Shown here piece by piece: positions 1-9,314 of a stretch of DNA of 64,000 nucleotides. The position numbers and the translations under genes were made by a program. The DNA comes from Andalucia godoyi (taxonomy: Eukaryota; Discoba; Jakobea; Jakobida; Andaluciidae), in the NCBI GenBank assembly GCA_009859145.1, contig VRVR01000041.1:124001-188000 (forward strand), written 5' to 3'. Within the stretch, counting starts at the first letter, position 1, and each line of letters begins with the position of its first letter. The notes beneath the pieces were generated by a model that made no database searches, was not told the DNA's origin, and saw nothing but the letters and a program-made list of their open reading frames with translations.

Positions 1-139
1 CTTGGCTCCGTGCCCAAGTTTGTTCCAGAGCTGGTTGGATCTGTTACTGTCTGACTGTCTTATTTTTCTTTTCTTTTTTGTCGCCCCTCCTCCTGAATGG
101 GGTGGCCCTTTATAGACACATAAGTATCTTCACTAGCAA
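1..139. promoter_or_regulatory. 5' flank of the beta-helix membrane protein gene
   Basis: This is the region before the first start codon. It holds a T- and CT-rich stretch around 58-90, a pattern that recurs just upstream of many starts in this window (for example 31270-31320 and 43620-43700). No TATA-like element or other motif stands out. The call as a promoter is an inference from position only. Confidence 0.3.
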
Positions 140-3100
140 ATGCTCAAGTTTCCCATCTGCATCGCCATTTTGGTGTCGTTGCTGCTACTGTTGTCTTCTC
201 CAAGGACTGTCACACTCGTTGTCGGAGCCGACATCACCGTGTCTCCTGCTTCGGATATTGCTTCAGTGGCGTCACTAGCGGCATCCGGAGACACTCTTCT
301 GTTTTCCCCAGGCACCTACAACCTGACCGCTCCCATTGTCGTTACATCAAAAACCTTGATCTTTCGAGCACAAGGGCCGTCGGCAAAGGCGTCTCACCTG
401 CTGGTCGCTGTGAACGCGGATGTATCCATCCGCATTTCTGGAAGTTCAGCGTCTCTGACGATAGTTGGGCTCTCGTTTACTGGGGCAGTGGCCTTTCCTG
501 TGATTCAAAGCAGTGCAGATGCGTCGCTTAGCGTTCAAGATGCTTTTTTCTATGAAAATGCTGTCCCAACTTCATTGTTTGGATCTGCTGTTGATTTTTC
601 TTCCTTTTCGTTTCTGGGTTCGTTGGCCATTTCAAGCACATTTTTTGAAGGCCACATTGCTCAAACTGGCGGCACTGTTGCGGTGCGGGGTGCATCACAA
701 GTGCAAATCACAGGAAACACGCTGTTTTCACAGTCGTCAAGTTTAGCTGGTTCCGGCGGTGCCTTGTATGTTCAAAACGCGTCATCGTTCGAATGGTCCT
801 TGACGCCATATCCCGTGTTTCCTGCGACCTCAGATGAAGTGACTGTCGGAGCGATGAACTGTTTTGCGGCCGGATCCGGTGGAGCAGTGTATCTGGAAAA
901 TGTGAAAAACGTGTCGCTCTCTGGCGGAATGTTTACTGGGGCAAATGCAACGGTCTTTGGAGGATTAGTCGCCATTGCCGTCAAGTCCGATCTTCCGAGC
1001 TCACTACCATTTTCCCTTTCCATTCTGCAAACCGCATTTGTGAACAGTACTGCGTTATTTGCGGGCGGCGCGGTATTCGTGGGGCCTGTTGAAGCCTTCC
1101 GTCTCACGGATGTATCGAGCGGCCTAAACTGGGTTGTCCCGTCCATACTTCAGAGCGTAGCATCGCTCGGTGCTTTTAGCTCCTCTGCGGATGCAATTGT
1201 TACAATCGCATCGTCCAAATTTTTTAGTTCGCTTACCACGGACGCTACAAATGGAACGGCAGGCTCTTTTGCAGTACTGATGCCCTCCACACTTCGCATT
1301 TCGTCCTCATCCTTTGTTCGAGGACATGCGCCCCGGATCGGTGGCATGTTTGCGATTGCGCCGTATTCCACAGTTTCTGTGTCCGGATGTTACTTTGAAG
1401 CTGCAAATTACTTTGGACTTGTTTCCACCGTGTACACACCAGATAACAGTGGCGGTGTTTTCTGGGTCGGGAAGCACAGCTCCATGAACATTTCGAATTC
1501 AGATTTCTTTCTCACTGGTGCGGTGTACAGAGGAGGGACGATTTTTATGGACAGCAACACCACGATTAGGATTTCGTCGGTGACGAGCAAGAATTCATTT
1601 ATCCATGCTCAATACGAGTCTGCCATTGTTCAAGGGAAATCCTCGGGAGGGTTTCTGTACATAGGACCGGGGTCTGTTGCGTCGCTGGATAATGCAACGA
1701 TCAGTGTTGGCTTTGCTGTCGCAATGGGTGGGGCAGTGTTTGCAGATGCAGACGTTTCGCTTGATATCCGAAATTCGCAGTTTCTGTACTTCCAGGTTGC
1801 CTTGTTTGGAGGAGGCGGTGTGGCGGCCTACAGCTCCGCCTCCGTTTCCATCCAAAATTCACTCTTCTTCAAGTGCAGATCGAATGCCGGTGCGGGTGGT
1901 GTTCTTTTGTACATGGTGACAGGCAACATCCTCGTTTCGGGAAACACGTTTCTGGAAAATGCAGCCTCGAACATTCAGAGAGGAATTCTGCGTGGATATG
2001 GTGGAGGTATGCATGTGTTCGCCATAGGCGACGGACACCTGTCTTTCGCCAATAATAATTTTTCCGGAAATACAGCGATGGACGGAAATGGAGGAGGACT
2101 TTCGTTGGTCGTCTTGTGCAATTCGTCTCTTCCGTCGCGACAGGTGTATATTTCCAGTGCTATCTTCACACAGAATTCAGTTGGGTACTATGGTGCGGGG
2201 CTATATGTCGAGTCGCAGTCAATTGGGTCGCCACCCTCCTCTTCTGCTCTTTGCACTTCTCTGCGGGTTGTCGGCACTTCGTTTACGAGCAATCGTGCGT
2301 TCCACGTTAACAATTACGGATACACTACCGAAGGCAGAGGAGCAGGCTTGTTTGTGACATCGCTGTCTGCCACGTCGATAGATTCCTCGGTGTTCACGAG
2401 CAACCGTGCTGCGTATGCCGGCGGTGCGATTTCTCTTCAATACGGCTCAACCAATCTTACCGTGACAAACTCGGTTTTTCAGTACAATTCCATAGGTTTG
2501 GTGAATCCTGTGCAGCCCACGGGAGGTGCTGTGAACCTTGCGGATTCTCCGAATTCTCTTTTTGTATTCCAGAATGTTACCTTTCTGAATAATCGCTGGG
2601 CATCAGATGCGCTGGTGAAGAACGAGACGATTCCCGTTGCAACAATGTCAAATCGGTTGACATTCAATGCCATTTCTGCCTCTTCTTCCACTCCGACCTC
2701 GTCATTTGTCTTGTCCAGCGTTCGCGTTTCGCCATGCTATCAGTCGATGATTCCGCGGTCGCTGCAAGTCGACCTAAAGATTTGCACCCACTGTGATTTC
2801 CCGGCCATTGAGTATGGCTACGCTTGTGATGATTGTCCGTCGCTCGTTAGCGTCGATTCAAGTTCGAGCATGCTTCCTTGCAATGGAAACGGAGTTTGTT
2901 TTGGAGATGTGACTGGCAACGGCACATGTTTTTGTGATTTCTCGAACGGCTTCTATGGGTACAATTGCAGCAATCGGTGCCCGGTGAGTGCCGCTAATGG
3001 ACTTATCTGCTCAGGTCATGGCTCTTGTGTTGTCACGATTTCTATCGCGAATGCTGTAGGAATTTCGTCGGTGGATGCAATTCGTCCGATTGCCGCTGCT

Positions 3101-6100
3101 TCCTCCGCAGTCGGCGAGTTTTTGGCACCTGCTAGAAGCTCTGTGGATCGCTGGCCGTCTCATTCCCCTGTTTCCGTGTGGTTGTCGCCTGAAAACGCCT
3201 CGATTGCAAACTATACTGCAGCATGTAGTTGCGCATCGACCCACGAAGGTGCCCTTTGCGATCAGCTGAAGCCACCTGAGGGGTCCATCGCTTTAGGGCC
3301 GGTGGGGTCTGCGGGGGCTGTTGTCGGTGGAGGAGCTGCTGCAGCATCTGCAATTTCTGGCGGAGGGTCGTGGCTGATGCTGTTGTTTTGGATGTTGGAT
3401 CGTATTGTGCGTGTTTTCCAGATCAATGCTAATTTTCCCGATTGGTATATTTACACGATGCATAATATGCAAATTGAACTTCGTTCCTTGTTGCCATACC
3501 AGATCTTCCCGTCGTTCGTCAGCGAGGACATTGTTGATCAGAGTCCCGATGTGTACACAGACCCAGTGCTTCCCCACTATGACAAGACTGTCGCTCAAAC
3601 GTACATCAGCATTTTTCCTGCAATGTTTGGTGAGTCTGTAGACAACTTTATTTCTACTGTGATCGTCCTTTCGGGTGTTATTGTGGTGGTCGAATTGTTT
3701 TACAACGTGATCTTGCGCCATTTCCACTTACCACATGTCATCGTGGAGTCCCAGTTGCAGAATATTGTGTGGGTTTTCTTGTGGGGTTCCTTTTTTGCAC
3801 CTTTTTATGCATTGTCCCTGGCGTGTTGGACGGCCATCGCACAGAACAATTCCAGCGACATTGTTGGTGCGTCTCTGTGCCTCGTCTTTTTCTCCTTCGG
3901 CGTGATAATCTCTGTTGCCCTATTCTTGTGGATCTGGAAAAAGGCGTTTTTGCGGATAATGGCAGTCTACCTTCCTGCTATTGGCCATGTACGTTCACGA
4001 GACGCAAAAAAAGGCGCCGGGCATCGAAAGGACAGCGCGTCCACGGAACTGATCGCATCCGGGTCTGGTGACTACATGAGTGATGAAAAGGGTGCCAAAG
4101 ACCTGGAGCGTGGTGGTGGTGCTCGTGACGACGATGAATCATCGTACGCGACTGCCGTTGGCGACCAATCTCACACCCACCAAGTGTCTACCTCGGGGTC
4201 CATCAACTCCCTGACGAATGAGCCACCAATTGCAACGACTCCTACGATGGGAGCATCCGGGACTGGGACTCCGATTGCTTCTCGCGCAACATCTCGACGG
4301 AACAGTTTAACGAGCAGTTCGCAGAATCTGTTGCTGAGGAAAGGCTCGATGGACAAAGAAAAAACGAGCGGTGGAAAGAGTTACGAATCGGATCGATGGG
4401 ATTTCATTGCCAAGAACATTCTGCTTCAGAGTGCCATGAAGCCAAAGAAACCAGCAGGGTCGACCATCGATTCTGCAGGCTTATCTGTACGCCTTCTCTC
4501 CGACGACTCAAGCCAGATCGATGCGACTGTTCCTGCAGTGTCGAGCCCTTCGCCGACTCCCGTGCGAATCAGCACGACTGGGCGGAAGCAGTCAGGGGGT
4601 GACGGAAGCGGATACAGCAGCAGTGTTGCAAGCTCAGCTGGTTCTCAAGGAAGTGTCGGCGCCGCTGCCCCTCCTGCATATGGAAGCAGCATTGCATCGA
4701 GTTACACGAGCAATGCATCGTCCGCGAAGTCAGCAGCAACCGATGGGGCCGGAAATGCAGTCTCCCCGGTTGCTGGGGAACATGCAAGTGCACATGAATT
4801 GACCGCACAAAAGAATGCGTTGGACGCATCCGGCGAGCCAATAGTGACGGATGCGAGCGACCAAGCCTTGGCATCGAGTGGATCGGCATCGTCGCTGGAG
4901 GTGCAGTCTCTGGACCATTTTCGATCCTTCTTTTTGCGGACGTTTTTTGCGATGGGATTTTGTTTGTCGTCAACCATCGAGCCACACGCCATCTTCCTTA
5001 TTCCCGTAGAGATGGCGAAGTTGCTCATTGACTCCGCCATCATTGCCCTGTTGCAATCCAACCCGATTGCACAGGTGATCTTGCTGATTCTCGTGCAGGT
5101 ATGCATGTCCTCGTTTCTCATGTACTTGCGACCCTTTGATAGCTGGCACGAAATCTGTGTGGCGGTCATTACCGACTCCTCTGACTTTCTGCAGCTCTTT
5201 CTTGTGCTGGGAATCCAAGTAACGGGCGATGCGACCACGCGTGAAAACACGACACAAGCATTGTTTTACTTGCAATTAGGAACCATTCTCCTTGTCCTGT
5301 TTTTCCTTGTCCTGAATGTCATTCTGACCGTGATTGAACTGGTTGGCGCAACCCATCGTCGCGTCCGTGCATGGCTGCGATCTCGCGCAAACCGAAAGTC
5401 CAGTGCCAAACAGAGCATCACTTCGCAGCAACAGCGCGATCGGCGACTGACTGTGCCTGCTGTGAAAGTAGAATCCTTTGTCACACCGCGAAACTCGGTT
5501 CTTCTCACGCAGACAGCATCCTCCGCAGCAGCAGTGGGTGTTGCAGCACCATCTTCTGCATCGAGTATCTCCTCTGGACCTGCGGCTGGTGCGAGTACTG
5601 GCTCTCGAGAGGAGCGGGCATCGAACCGCATCGACCCCCTGTCTTCTGATTTCTTGACTGCATCTTCCCAAGTTCACATGCTTGTTACCCGCCGTGATCT
5701 CCATTCGCAGCAAAAGAAGCACATTCTCAGGTTGTGGTGGTCTCAAGTCTGCGAGTCTCTTGGTGTCAGCAGTGGTACCATTCCAATCGAGTCCAATTTG
5801 GTTTCTCTCGCCGCAAGCGAGCAGCAGCTCCAAGAGTCTTCTTCATCATCTGCAGCGTCTTCGTTCTCTGCAAATGAGGACCCGATGTTTGCCTCTCCCC
5901 CTACAATGTCTTCTGCTTCTTCCGCCTCCACCTCTGCAACGACGTTTGGAAATCGTCGTCTGCAGCCTCTTCAGGTGCAGTCTTCTACCGCAATGGAGCT
6001 TCCGGCTGGATTCCCGGTTCCAGAGACCGAGAATGAGCGTCGTCTGTTGATTCTTGCCAAGATGATCCGACTGCGATACGTTCAACTTCTGTCTACTCTG

Positions 6101-6505
6101 TCGCCTGCGATCTCCACCACCGACGACAGTTCTCATTCATCAACAACTTCAGGTGGTGGCTTGATCACACCAACACCAGGATCGTCATCGGTATCGTCGC
6201 CAATGCTGCTTTCGGTGCCGATTCATTCGAGCTCGGGGCGCACCAAGAGCTCGAACGCTCGTAATCCGTTGGCGGTTACTCTTCCGCCTGTTCGACCTTC
6301 GTTTGTTACGTCGTCGTCGTCGTCTGCGGGGTCTTCGTCTGGTGATGGAGCTTCGGCTGCCGACTCGCTGCGAAGCAGCCCGCGGAATCAAGTGGAATCC
6401 AGTGGAAACTTCATGCAGTCCGCATCCACAAGCACGACTCCGATCAATATTCCTGCCAATTCCAATGCGGCACCTGCAGCAACTGACTACCCTCGACATT
6501 CCTGA
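140..6505 (+). CDS. Giant cell-surface protein: beta-helix ectodomain, EGF-like modules, polytopic membrane module
   Basis: A single 2121-residue open frame begins with a signal peptide (residues 1-30, with a run of leucines). Residues 30-880 are short repeats rich in S/T/G/N with recurrent GG-A-V/I-x and F-x-x-N motifs, typical of right-handed parallel beta-helix (Pmp/pectin-lyase-like) surface proteins. Two EGF-like Cys clusters follow (about 920-1065). A membrane module of several helices starts near 1073. It is split by a low-complexity cytosolic loop (about 1290-1590) and resumes at 1594-1735. A Ser/Thr/Ala-rich tail closes the protein. The helix pair around RPF (about 1665) recalls the TRP/Flc-like fold. 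The minus-strand gene at 17000-23054 has the same plan, so this is probably one receptor-like or adhesin-like family with exchangeable ectodomains. The ligand and function are unknown. Confidence 0.8.
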   Translation: MLKFPICIAILVSLLLLLSSPRTVTLVVGADITVSPASDIASVASLAASGDTLLFSPGTYNLTAPIVVTSKTLIFRAQGPSAKASHLLVAVNADVSIRISGSSASLTIVGLSFTGAVAFPVIQSSADASLSVQDAFFYENAVPTSLFGSAVDFSSFSFLGSLAISSTFFEGHIAQTGGTVAVRGASQVQITGNTLFSQSSSLAGSGGALYVQNASSFEWSLTPYPVFPATSDEVTVGAMNCFAAGSGGAVYLENVKNVSLSGGMFTGANATVFGGLVAIAVKSDLPSSLPFSLSILQTAFVNSTALFAGGAVFVGPVEAFRLTDVSSGLNWVVPSILQSVASLGAFSSSADAIVTIASSKFFSSLTTDATNGTAGSFAVLMPSTLRISSSSFVRGHAPRIGGMFAIAPYSTVSVSGCYFEAANYFGLVSTVYTPDNSGGVFWVGKHSSMNISNSDFFLTGAVYRGGTIFMDSNTTIRISSVTSKNSFIHAQYESAIVQGKSSGGFLYIGPGSVASLDNATISVGFAVAMGGAVFADADVSLDIRNSQFLYFQVALFGGGGVAAYSSASVSIQNSLFFKCRSNAGAGGVLLYMVTGNILVSGNTFLENAASNIQRGILRGYGGGMHVFAIGDGHLSFANNNFSGNTAMDGNGGGLSLVVLCNSSLPSRQVYISSAIFTQNSVGYYGAGLYVESQSIGSPPSSSALCTSLRVVGTSFTSNRAFHVNNYGYTTEGRGAGLFVTSLSATSIDSSVFTSNRAAYAGGAISLQYGSTNLTVTNSVFQYNSIGLVNPVQPTGGAVNLADSPNSLFVFQNVTFLNNRWASDALVKNETIPVATMSNRLTFNAISASSSTPTSSFVLSSVRVSPCYQSMIPRSLQVDLKICTHCDFPAIEYGYACDDCPSLVSVDSSSSMLPCNGNGVCFGDVTGNGTCFCDFSNGFYGYNCSNRCPVSAANGLICSGHGSCVVTISIANAVGISSVDAIRPIAAASSAVGEFLAPARSSVDRWPSHSPVSVWLSPENASIANYTAACSCASTHEGALCDQLKPPEGSIALGPVGSAGAVVGGGAAAASAISGGGSWLMLLFWMLDRIVRVFQINANFPDWYIYTMHNMQIELRSLLPYQIFPSFVSEDIVDQSPDVYTDPVLPHYDKTVAQTYISIFPAMFGESVDNFISTVIVLSGVIVVVELFYNVILRHFHLPHVIVESQLQNIVWVFLWGSFFAPFYALSLACWTAIAQNNSSDIVGASLCLVFFSFGVIISVALFLWIWKKAFLRIMAVYLPAIGHVRSRDAKKGAGHRKDSASTELIASGSGDYMSDEKGAKDLERGGGARDDDESSYATAVGDQSHTHQVSTSGSINSLTNEPPIATTPTMGASGTGTPIASRATSRRNSLTSSSQNLLLRKGSMDKEKTSGGKSYESDRWDFIAKNILLQSAMKPKKPAGSTIDSAGLSVRLLSDDSSQIDATVPAVSSPSPTPVRISTTGRKQSGGDGSGYSSSVASSAGSQGSVGAAAPPAYGSSIASSYTSNASSAKSAATDGAGNAVSPVAGEHASAHELTAQKNALDASGEPIVTDASDQALASSGSASSLEVQSLDHFRSFFLRTFFAMGFCLSSTIEPHAIFLIPVEMAKLLIDSAIIALLQSNPIAQVILLILVQVCMSSFLMYLRPFDSWHEICVAVITDSSDFLQLFLVLGIQVTGDATTRENTTQALFYLQLGTILLVLFFLVLNVILTVIELVGATHRRVRAWLRSRANRKSSAKQSITSQQQRDRRLTVPAVKVESFVTPRNSVLLTQTASSAAAVGVAAPSSASSISSGPAAGASTGSREERASNRIDPLSSDFLTASSQVHMLVTRRDLHSQQKKHILRLWWSQVCESLGVSSGTIPIESNLVSLAASEQQLQESSSSSAASSFSANEDPMFASPPTMSSASSASTSATTFGNRRLQPLQVQSSTAMELPAGFPVPETENERRLLILAKMIRLRYVQLLSTLSPAISTTDDSSHSSTTSGGGLITPTPGSSSVSSPMLLSVPIHSSSGRTKSSNARNPLAVTLPPVRPSFVTSSSSSAGSSSGDGASAADSLRSSPRNQVESSGNFMQSASTSTTPINIPANSNAAPAATDYPRHS

Positions 6506-6759
6506 GGCCCACATCTCTCTCTTTTGTTATTGAAAGTTCTTGTAAAATGTTGTCTTTCTTCACGATTGGACCGCGACGGTGTACTCCTTTGACCGCATAT
6601 AGTGCAGTAACTAACGTTTTCATGCCCTTCGACTGCTGTAGTTGCATTCTCTTCGATCTAATTGTTGTGTATGTTTTAAAGAAGCTCCGTCCATTTTTTT
6701 AGTTTGCAAAACAACAACGGTGGCCACAACAACAACAACAACATCATCATCACACACAC

Positions 6760-6844
<85 letters not shown>

Positions 6845-6957
6845 AAAAGGCAGAAATTTCTGTATTGTATCTGACACCTATCGTACGTTTGGTTGTTGAT
6901 AGGCGTTACACCTAAGTGCACATAAGTGAGGCCACAAAAAAAAAAGGGAAAGCATAC
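6506..6957. other. Intergenic spacer with microsatellites
   Basis: This spacer between two plus-strand genes contains (CAA)n, (CAT)n and a long (AG)n tract. Reading frames through the tract give only Arg-Glu or Ser-Leu dipeptide runs and are not genes. An A-run just before the next ATG (6936-6945) is the only other feature. Confidence 0.7.
6764..6842. repeat. (AG)n microsatellite
   Basis: About 79 bases of uninterrupted AG dinucleotide, preceded by CAA, CAT and CACA runs. Similar long AG tracts lie at 29007-29093 and 52782-52859. Confidence 0.97.
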
Positions 6958-7731
6958 ATGTCTGCATCTTTGGTTTCGGCTTCAGTTTCGATCGCGGTTA
7001 TGGCGGTCGTGTTGATGGGACTGACGGCGACGGTGCACGGCCATGTTTGTTTCTATCGGCCAATTGGGCGTCCCGATAAGGATGGGTCGATAATTTCCGA
7101 CGCGGAATGGGCACTGTACAATAATACGGTCGGACCTCTTGCACGATGCCGACGGAACATCAATGTGTCCCCGTTTGAGAATGCAGACTCCGCCCAGTAT
7201 GGGTCGGTGTGTGGCGGGAATTCTAACCATCCGTATCTGAACGGCAACAATGCTTGGAACACACCCGTCACGACATTGGCGGCCGAAAACATCATTTCTG
7301 CGGGATCGACCTACTCAATTTGGATTTTGCTGAATGTCGCGCATCCCGATACGTCCAATGCCCGCTCTTCTTACATTTACGTGGACATGGCAGCCACCTC
7401 TACGCCGTCTCAGTTCTCCGATTTCTCTCCCATTGCGGTCATCCCGCTCGAGCCAAACTCGACAATTCCCAACCAGCACATCCGGTACGACTGGCAGGTC
7501 CCTGCCACTTGGAATGTCCCTCGCGGGGTCCTGCGAATCTCCTATCTCACTGCTCTGACCGCAGCAGGCGGCCTTGTACCGCACCCTGCAGCATCCGGAA
7601 TCTCCAACGTGTATACATCATGTGCAGACATTTCCCTCAATGGCATCACCATCAATGCGTCAGCCCCAGCTTCGCCCTCTTTATGCGTCCTCTTCCTCTT
7701 TTTGATTCTGGTTGTTTCTTTGTTTTCATGA
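6958..7731 (+). CDS. Secreted, probably GPI-anchored LPMO-like protein (mature N-terminal His)
   Basis: The start at 6958 is preferred over 6916 because it puts the hydrophobic signal segment at the very N-terminus. The signal peptide ends in TATVHG, and the next residue is His (HVCFYRP), as required for a copper histidine brace in lytic polysaccharide monooxygenases. A second His lies in NVAHPDTSNA. There is a segment like the family's W/Y-x-V/L-P...LRxxY strand (YDWQVPATWNVPRGVLRISY), and an ending like the CAD-I/V motif that precedes the last strand (VYTSCADISLNG). The last 20 residues are hydrophobic after a small-residue stretch (ASAPASP), as in GPI-anchor signals. It could oxidise a wall polysaccharide or simply bind copper, as X325/Bim1 proteins do. 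An unrelated secreted protein is not excluded. Confidence 0.6.
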   Translation: MSASLVSASVSIAVMAVVLMGLTATVHGHVCFYRPIGRPDKDGSIISDAEWALYNNTVGPLARCRRNINVSPFENADSAQYGSVCGGNSNHPYLNGNNAWNTPVTTLAAENIISAGSTYSIWILLNVAHPDTSNARSSYIYVDMAATSTPSQFSDFSPIAVIPLEPNSTIPNQHIRYDWQVPATWNVPRGVLRISYLTALTAAGGLVPHPAASGISNVYTSCADISLNGITINASAPASPSLCVLFLFLILVVSLFS

Positions 7732-7902
7732 GTTTCGGGGTTTCTTCTTCTTCTTCTTCGTCTTCACTTTCAAATAGAGAATGTGGGCGCTGTTTCACGG
7801 CAATGTACTTGTTTTGTGCTTCAGGGGGGTTTTGTGTGGCTGGAGTTTTTGATCGTTTTGATTGTTAATGAATAAATTGAAATAATGGAAGAGCCCTAAA
7901 CG

Positions 7903-8079
7903 ATTAAAATTACTGCCCTTCAACACATCAGCGCACACCTCTGTCGCTCCCGCAGCCGTCTTGTTCAGAATTTCATTTCATTTCATTTTTTTTCTTGTCC
8001 AAAAGACACTTTTGATTCGGCAACAGCACCAATCCACTGAGCATTTCTGCGCTGGGCGATTGGCGAGTCTGCACAGCAA
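7903..8079. repeat. Dispersed repeat, copy 1 (matches 12769-12938)
   Basis: About 175 bases align by eye with 12769-12938 in the same orientation. Shared blocks include CTGTCGCTCCC, TCTTGTTCAGAAT, GGCAACAGCACCAATCCA, TGAGCATTTCTGCG and GGCGAGTCTGC. On the minus strand both copies keep a frame reading LNKTA-A/V-GATE, which suggests that the ancestor was coding. Confidence 0.85.
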
Positions 8080-8185
8080 CAACGTGAAACCCATTATGTT
8101 GACATCGAAACAATAGTATAGACACAAATGTATCAGCAAACAGTGTCATTCGCGTCGTGTTCTACTGAAACGGAAGGGCACATTC

Positions 8186-8434
8186 TCAACCTGCAAGAAT
8201 GATGCGGAATTCAGTGTGACCTACGAGGAGCATGTGCGGAGGAGGACCACCGCAATCGTCCGGAAGTGATGTACGCATGCATTCCTTATTCATCTTGCCA
8301 TTGTCCAGAACTGCTGATGCTATTGGCAGAAAGACACGACCCGGATCAAGACCGATCATTCTTGCGTTGGTCGGCAAACCAGGCTTTACATTTTTGCAGT
8401 TTGCACACAATATTGTTCCAATCCTTTTGGTCAA
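8186..8434 (-). pseudogene. Possible RuvC-I-like fragment of a decayed element
   Basis: The minus strand reads ARMIGLDPGRVFLPIASAV. This resembles the first RuvC motif (hydrophobic-G-hydrophobic-DPG-x-R) of Fanzor/TnpB-type nucleases. The frame is short and stops at 8186. The repeat copy at 7903-8079 lies downstream on the same strand and could be the far end of the same element. One short motif is weak evidence, so this is only a lead. Confidence 0.25.
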
Positions 8435-8888
8435 ATAATATTGTTATTAAAAATTAAATATCACACTTGCGGCTAGCCCCTCGCCAAAACATGAATCAGT
8501 ATTGATCATCGGCCTGGCTGTCCCCGAAGACAAGATCCCAAGCCACGTGTTTTTAGTTGGAGGTGAGCACCAACTCTTCAGTGCAAATTGCTCTGCATCA
8601 GAGGGTCGTCGCAGCCACCAGTTTCTTGGTTCTCGGCATCGTCGGGCATGGCCGGTTTGAGTTTGTTGGGGAGATCCCTCTTTGGAGCCATGCGATGCTT
8701 TGTCGTTGATGAAAGGTGCTGCTTGAGGGCTCGATAGATAAAACGAACAAACAGAAGAAAAAATGGTAGAAAGAAGAAGAAAAGAAGTGAAGAATGAAGA
8801 AAATTCTGAAAAGAAATCTTTGTGCTTTTAAAAAAACTTCCGGTATGGTATTGTTTGATGTTCAACGTTAATACACAAAACGGCTAGC

Positions 8889-9314
8889 CGTCGAATAATA
8901 ACATGTCGTTGTCATGCATACGGAAGTATCCATAAACAGACACACAGTCAATGCTGGTCGACACTAGCACGTTTGTTTTCAGGGAATTCGTGATACAGGG
9001 CCTCCTAGGTCCCGCAGATCTACTAAGAGACCACGTGCCACTACGCCTACCGCCTCTTCCTCTCGTATCTCCAGGTGCATCAATCGCGCTGCAACTGAGG
9101 ACACGAAAGCGCCTGCTGCTAGGGCCGTCAGAATCAAAATGCACCCTTCTCAGGAACAACGTGTCACGCTGAGAAAGTGGCCCACGGATTGATCGAGATT
9201 GAGGACGGAGCGCGGAACATTTATCTGAAGAACGCCGTGAGGCGTGTTAGGGGGCCTATCCCCTTCCCGGCAGCGGGATGCAAGATTGAATATGCATGTT
9301 CGGTGTATAATGTA
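8889..9314 (+). mobile_element. Fanzor (TnpB-like nuclease) transposon relic, internally deleted, copy A
   Basis: A frame open from 8968 to the stop at 9190-9192 has no ATG. It ends with AVRIKMHPSQEQRVTLRKW (9124-9180), the N-terminal TnpB/Fanzor motif of the form V-R-hydrophobic-x-x-x-P-x-x-E-Q-x-x-x-L-x-x-W, preceded by a basic, Ser/Thr-rich leader. It runs straight into the C-terminal catalytic motif: GATCGAGAT (Asp-Arg-Asp, 9191-9199), four bases, then GACGGAGCG..., reading DGARNIYLKNAVRR (9204-9245). Everything between (RuvC-I, RuvC-II and the zinc ribbon) is missing. The first 100 and last 125 bases match copy B at 35297-35810 in reverse complement. The relic cannot encode a functional protein. 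Confidence 0.75.

Noticed and set aside
5266-5833. Antisense frames inside the giant beta-helix gene
   Set aside because: These are Arg-rich shadows of a Ser-rich coding strand, without conserved motifs.
6620-6921. Frames through the AG microsatellite (RERERE, SLSLSL)
   Set aside because: They are dipeptide products of a repeat; the same happens at 28851-29163 and 52720-52911.
8578-8865. 95-residue minus-strand frame
   Set aside because: The beginning is Phe/Leu-rich from A/G-rich DNA. The end (MAPKRDLPNKLKPAMP...) is hydrophilic but too short and unmatched. It might be a piece of the decayed element, but this cannot be supported.
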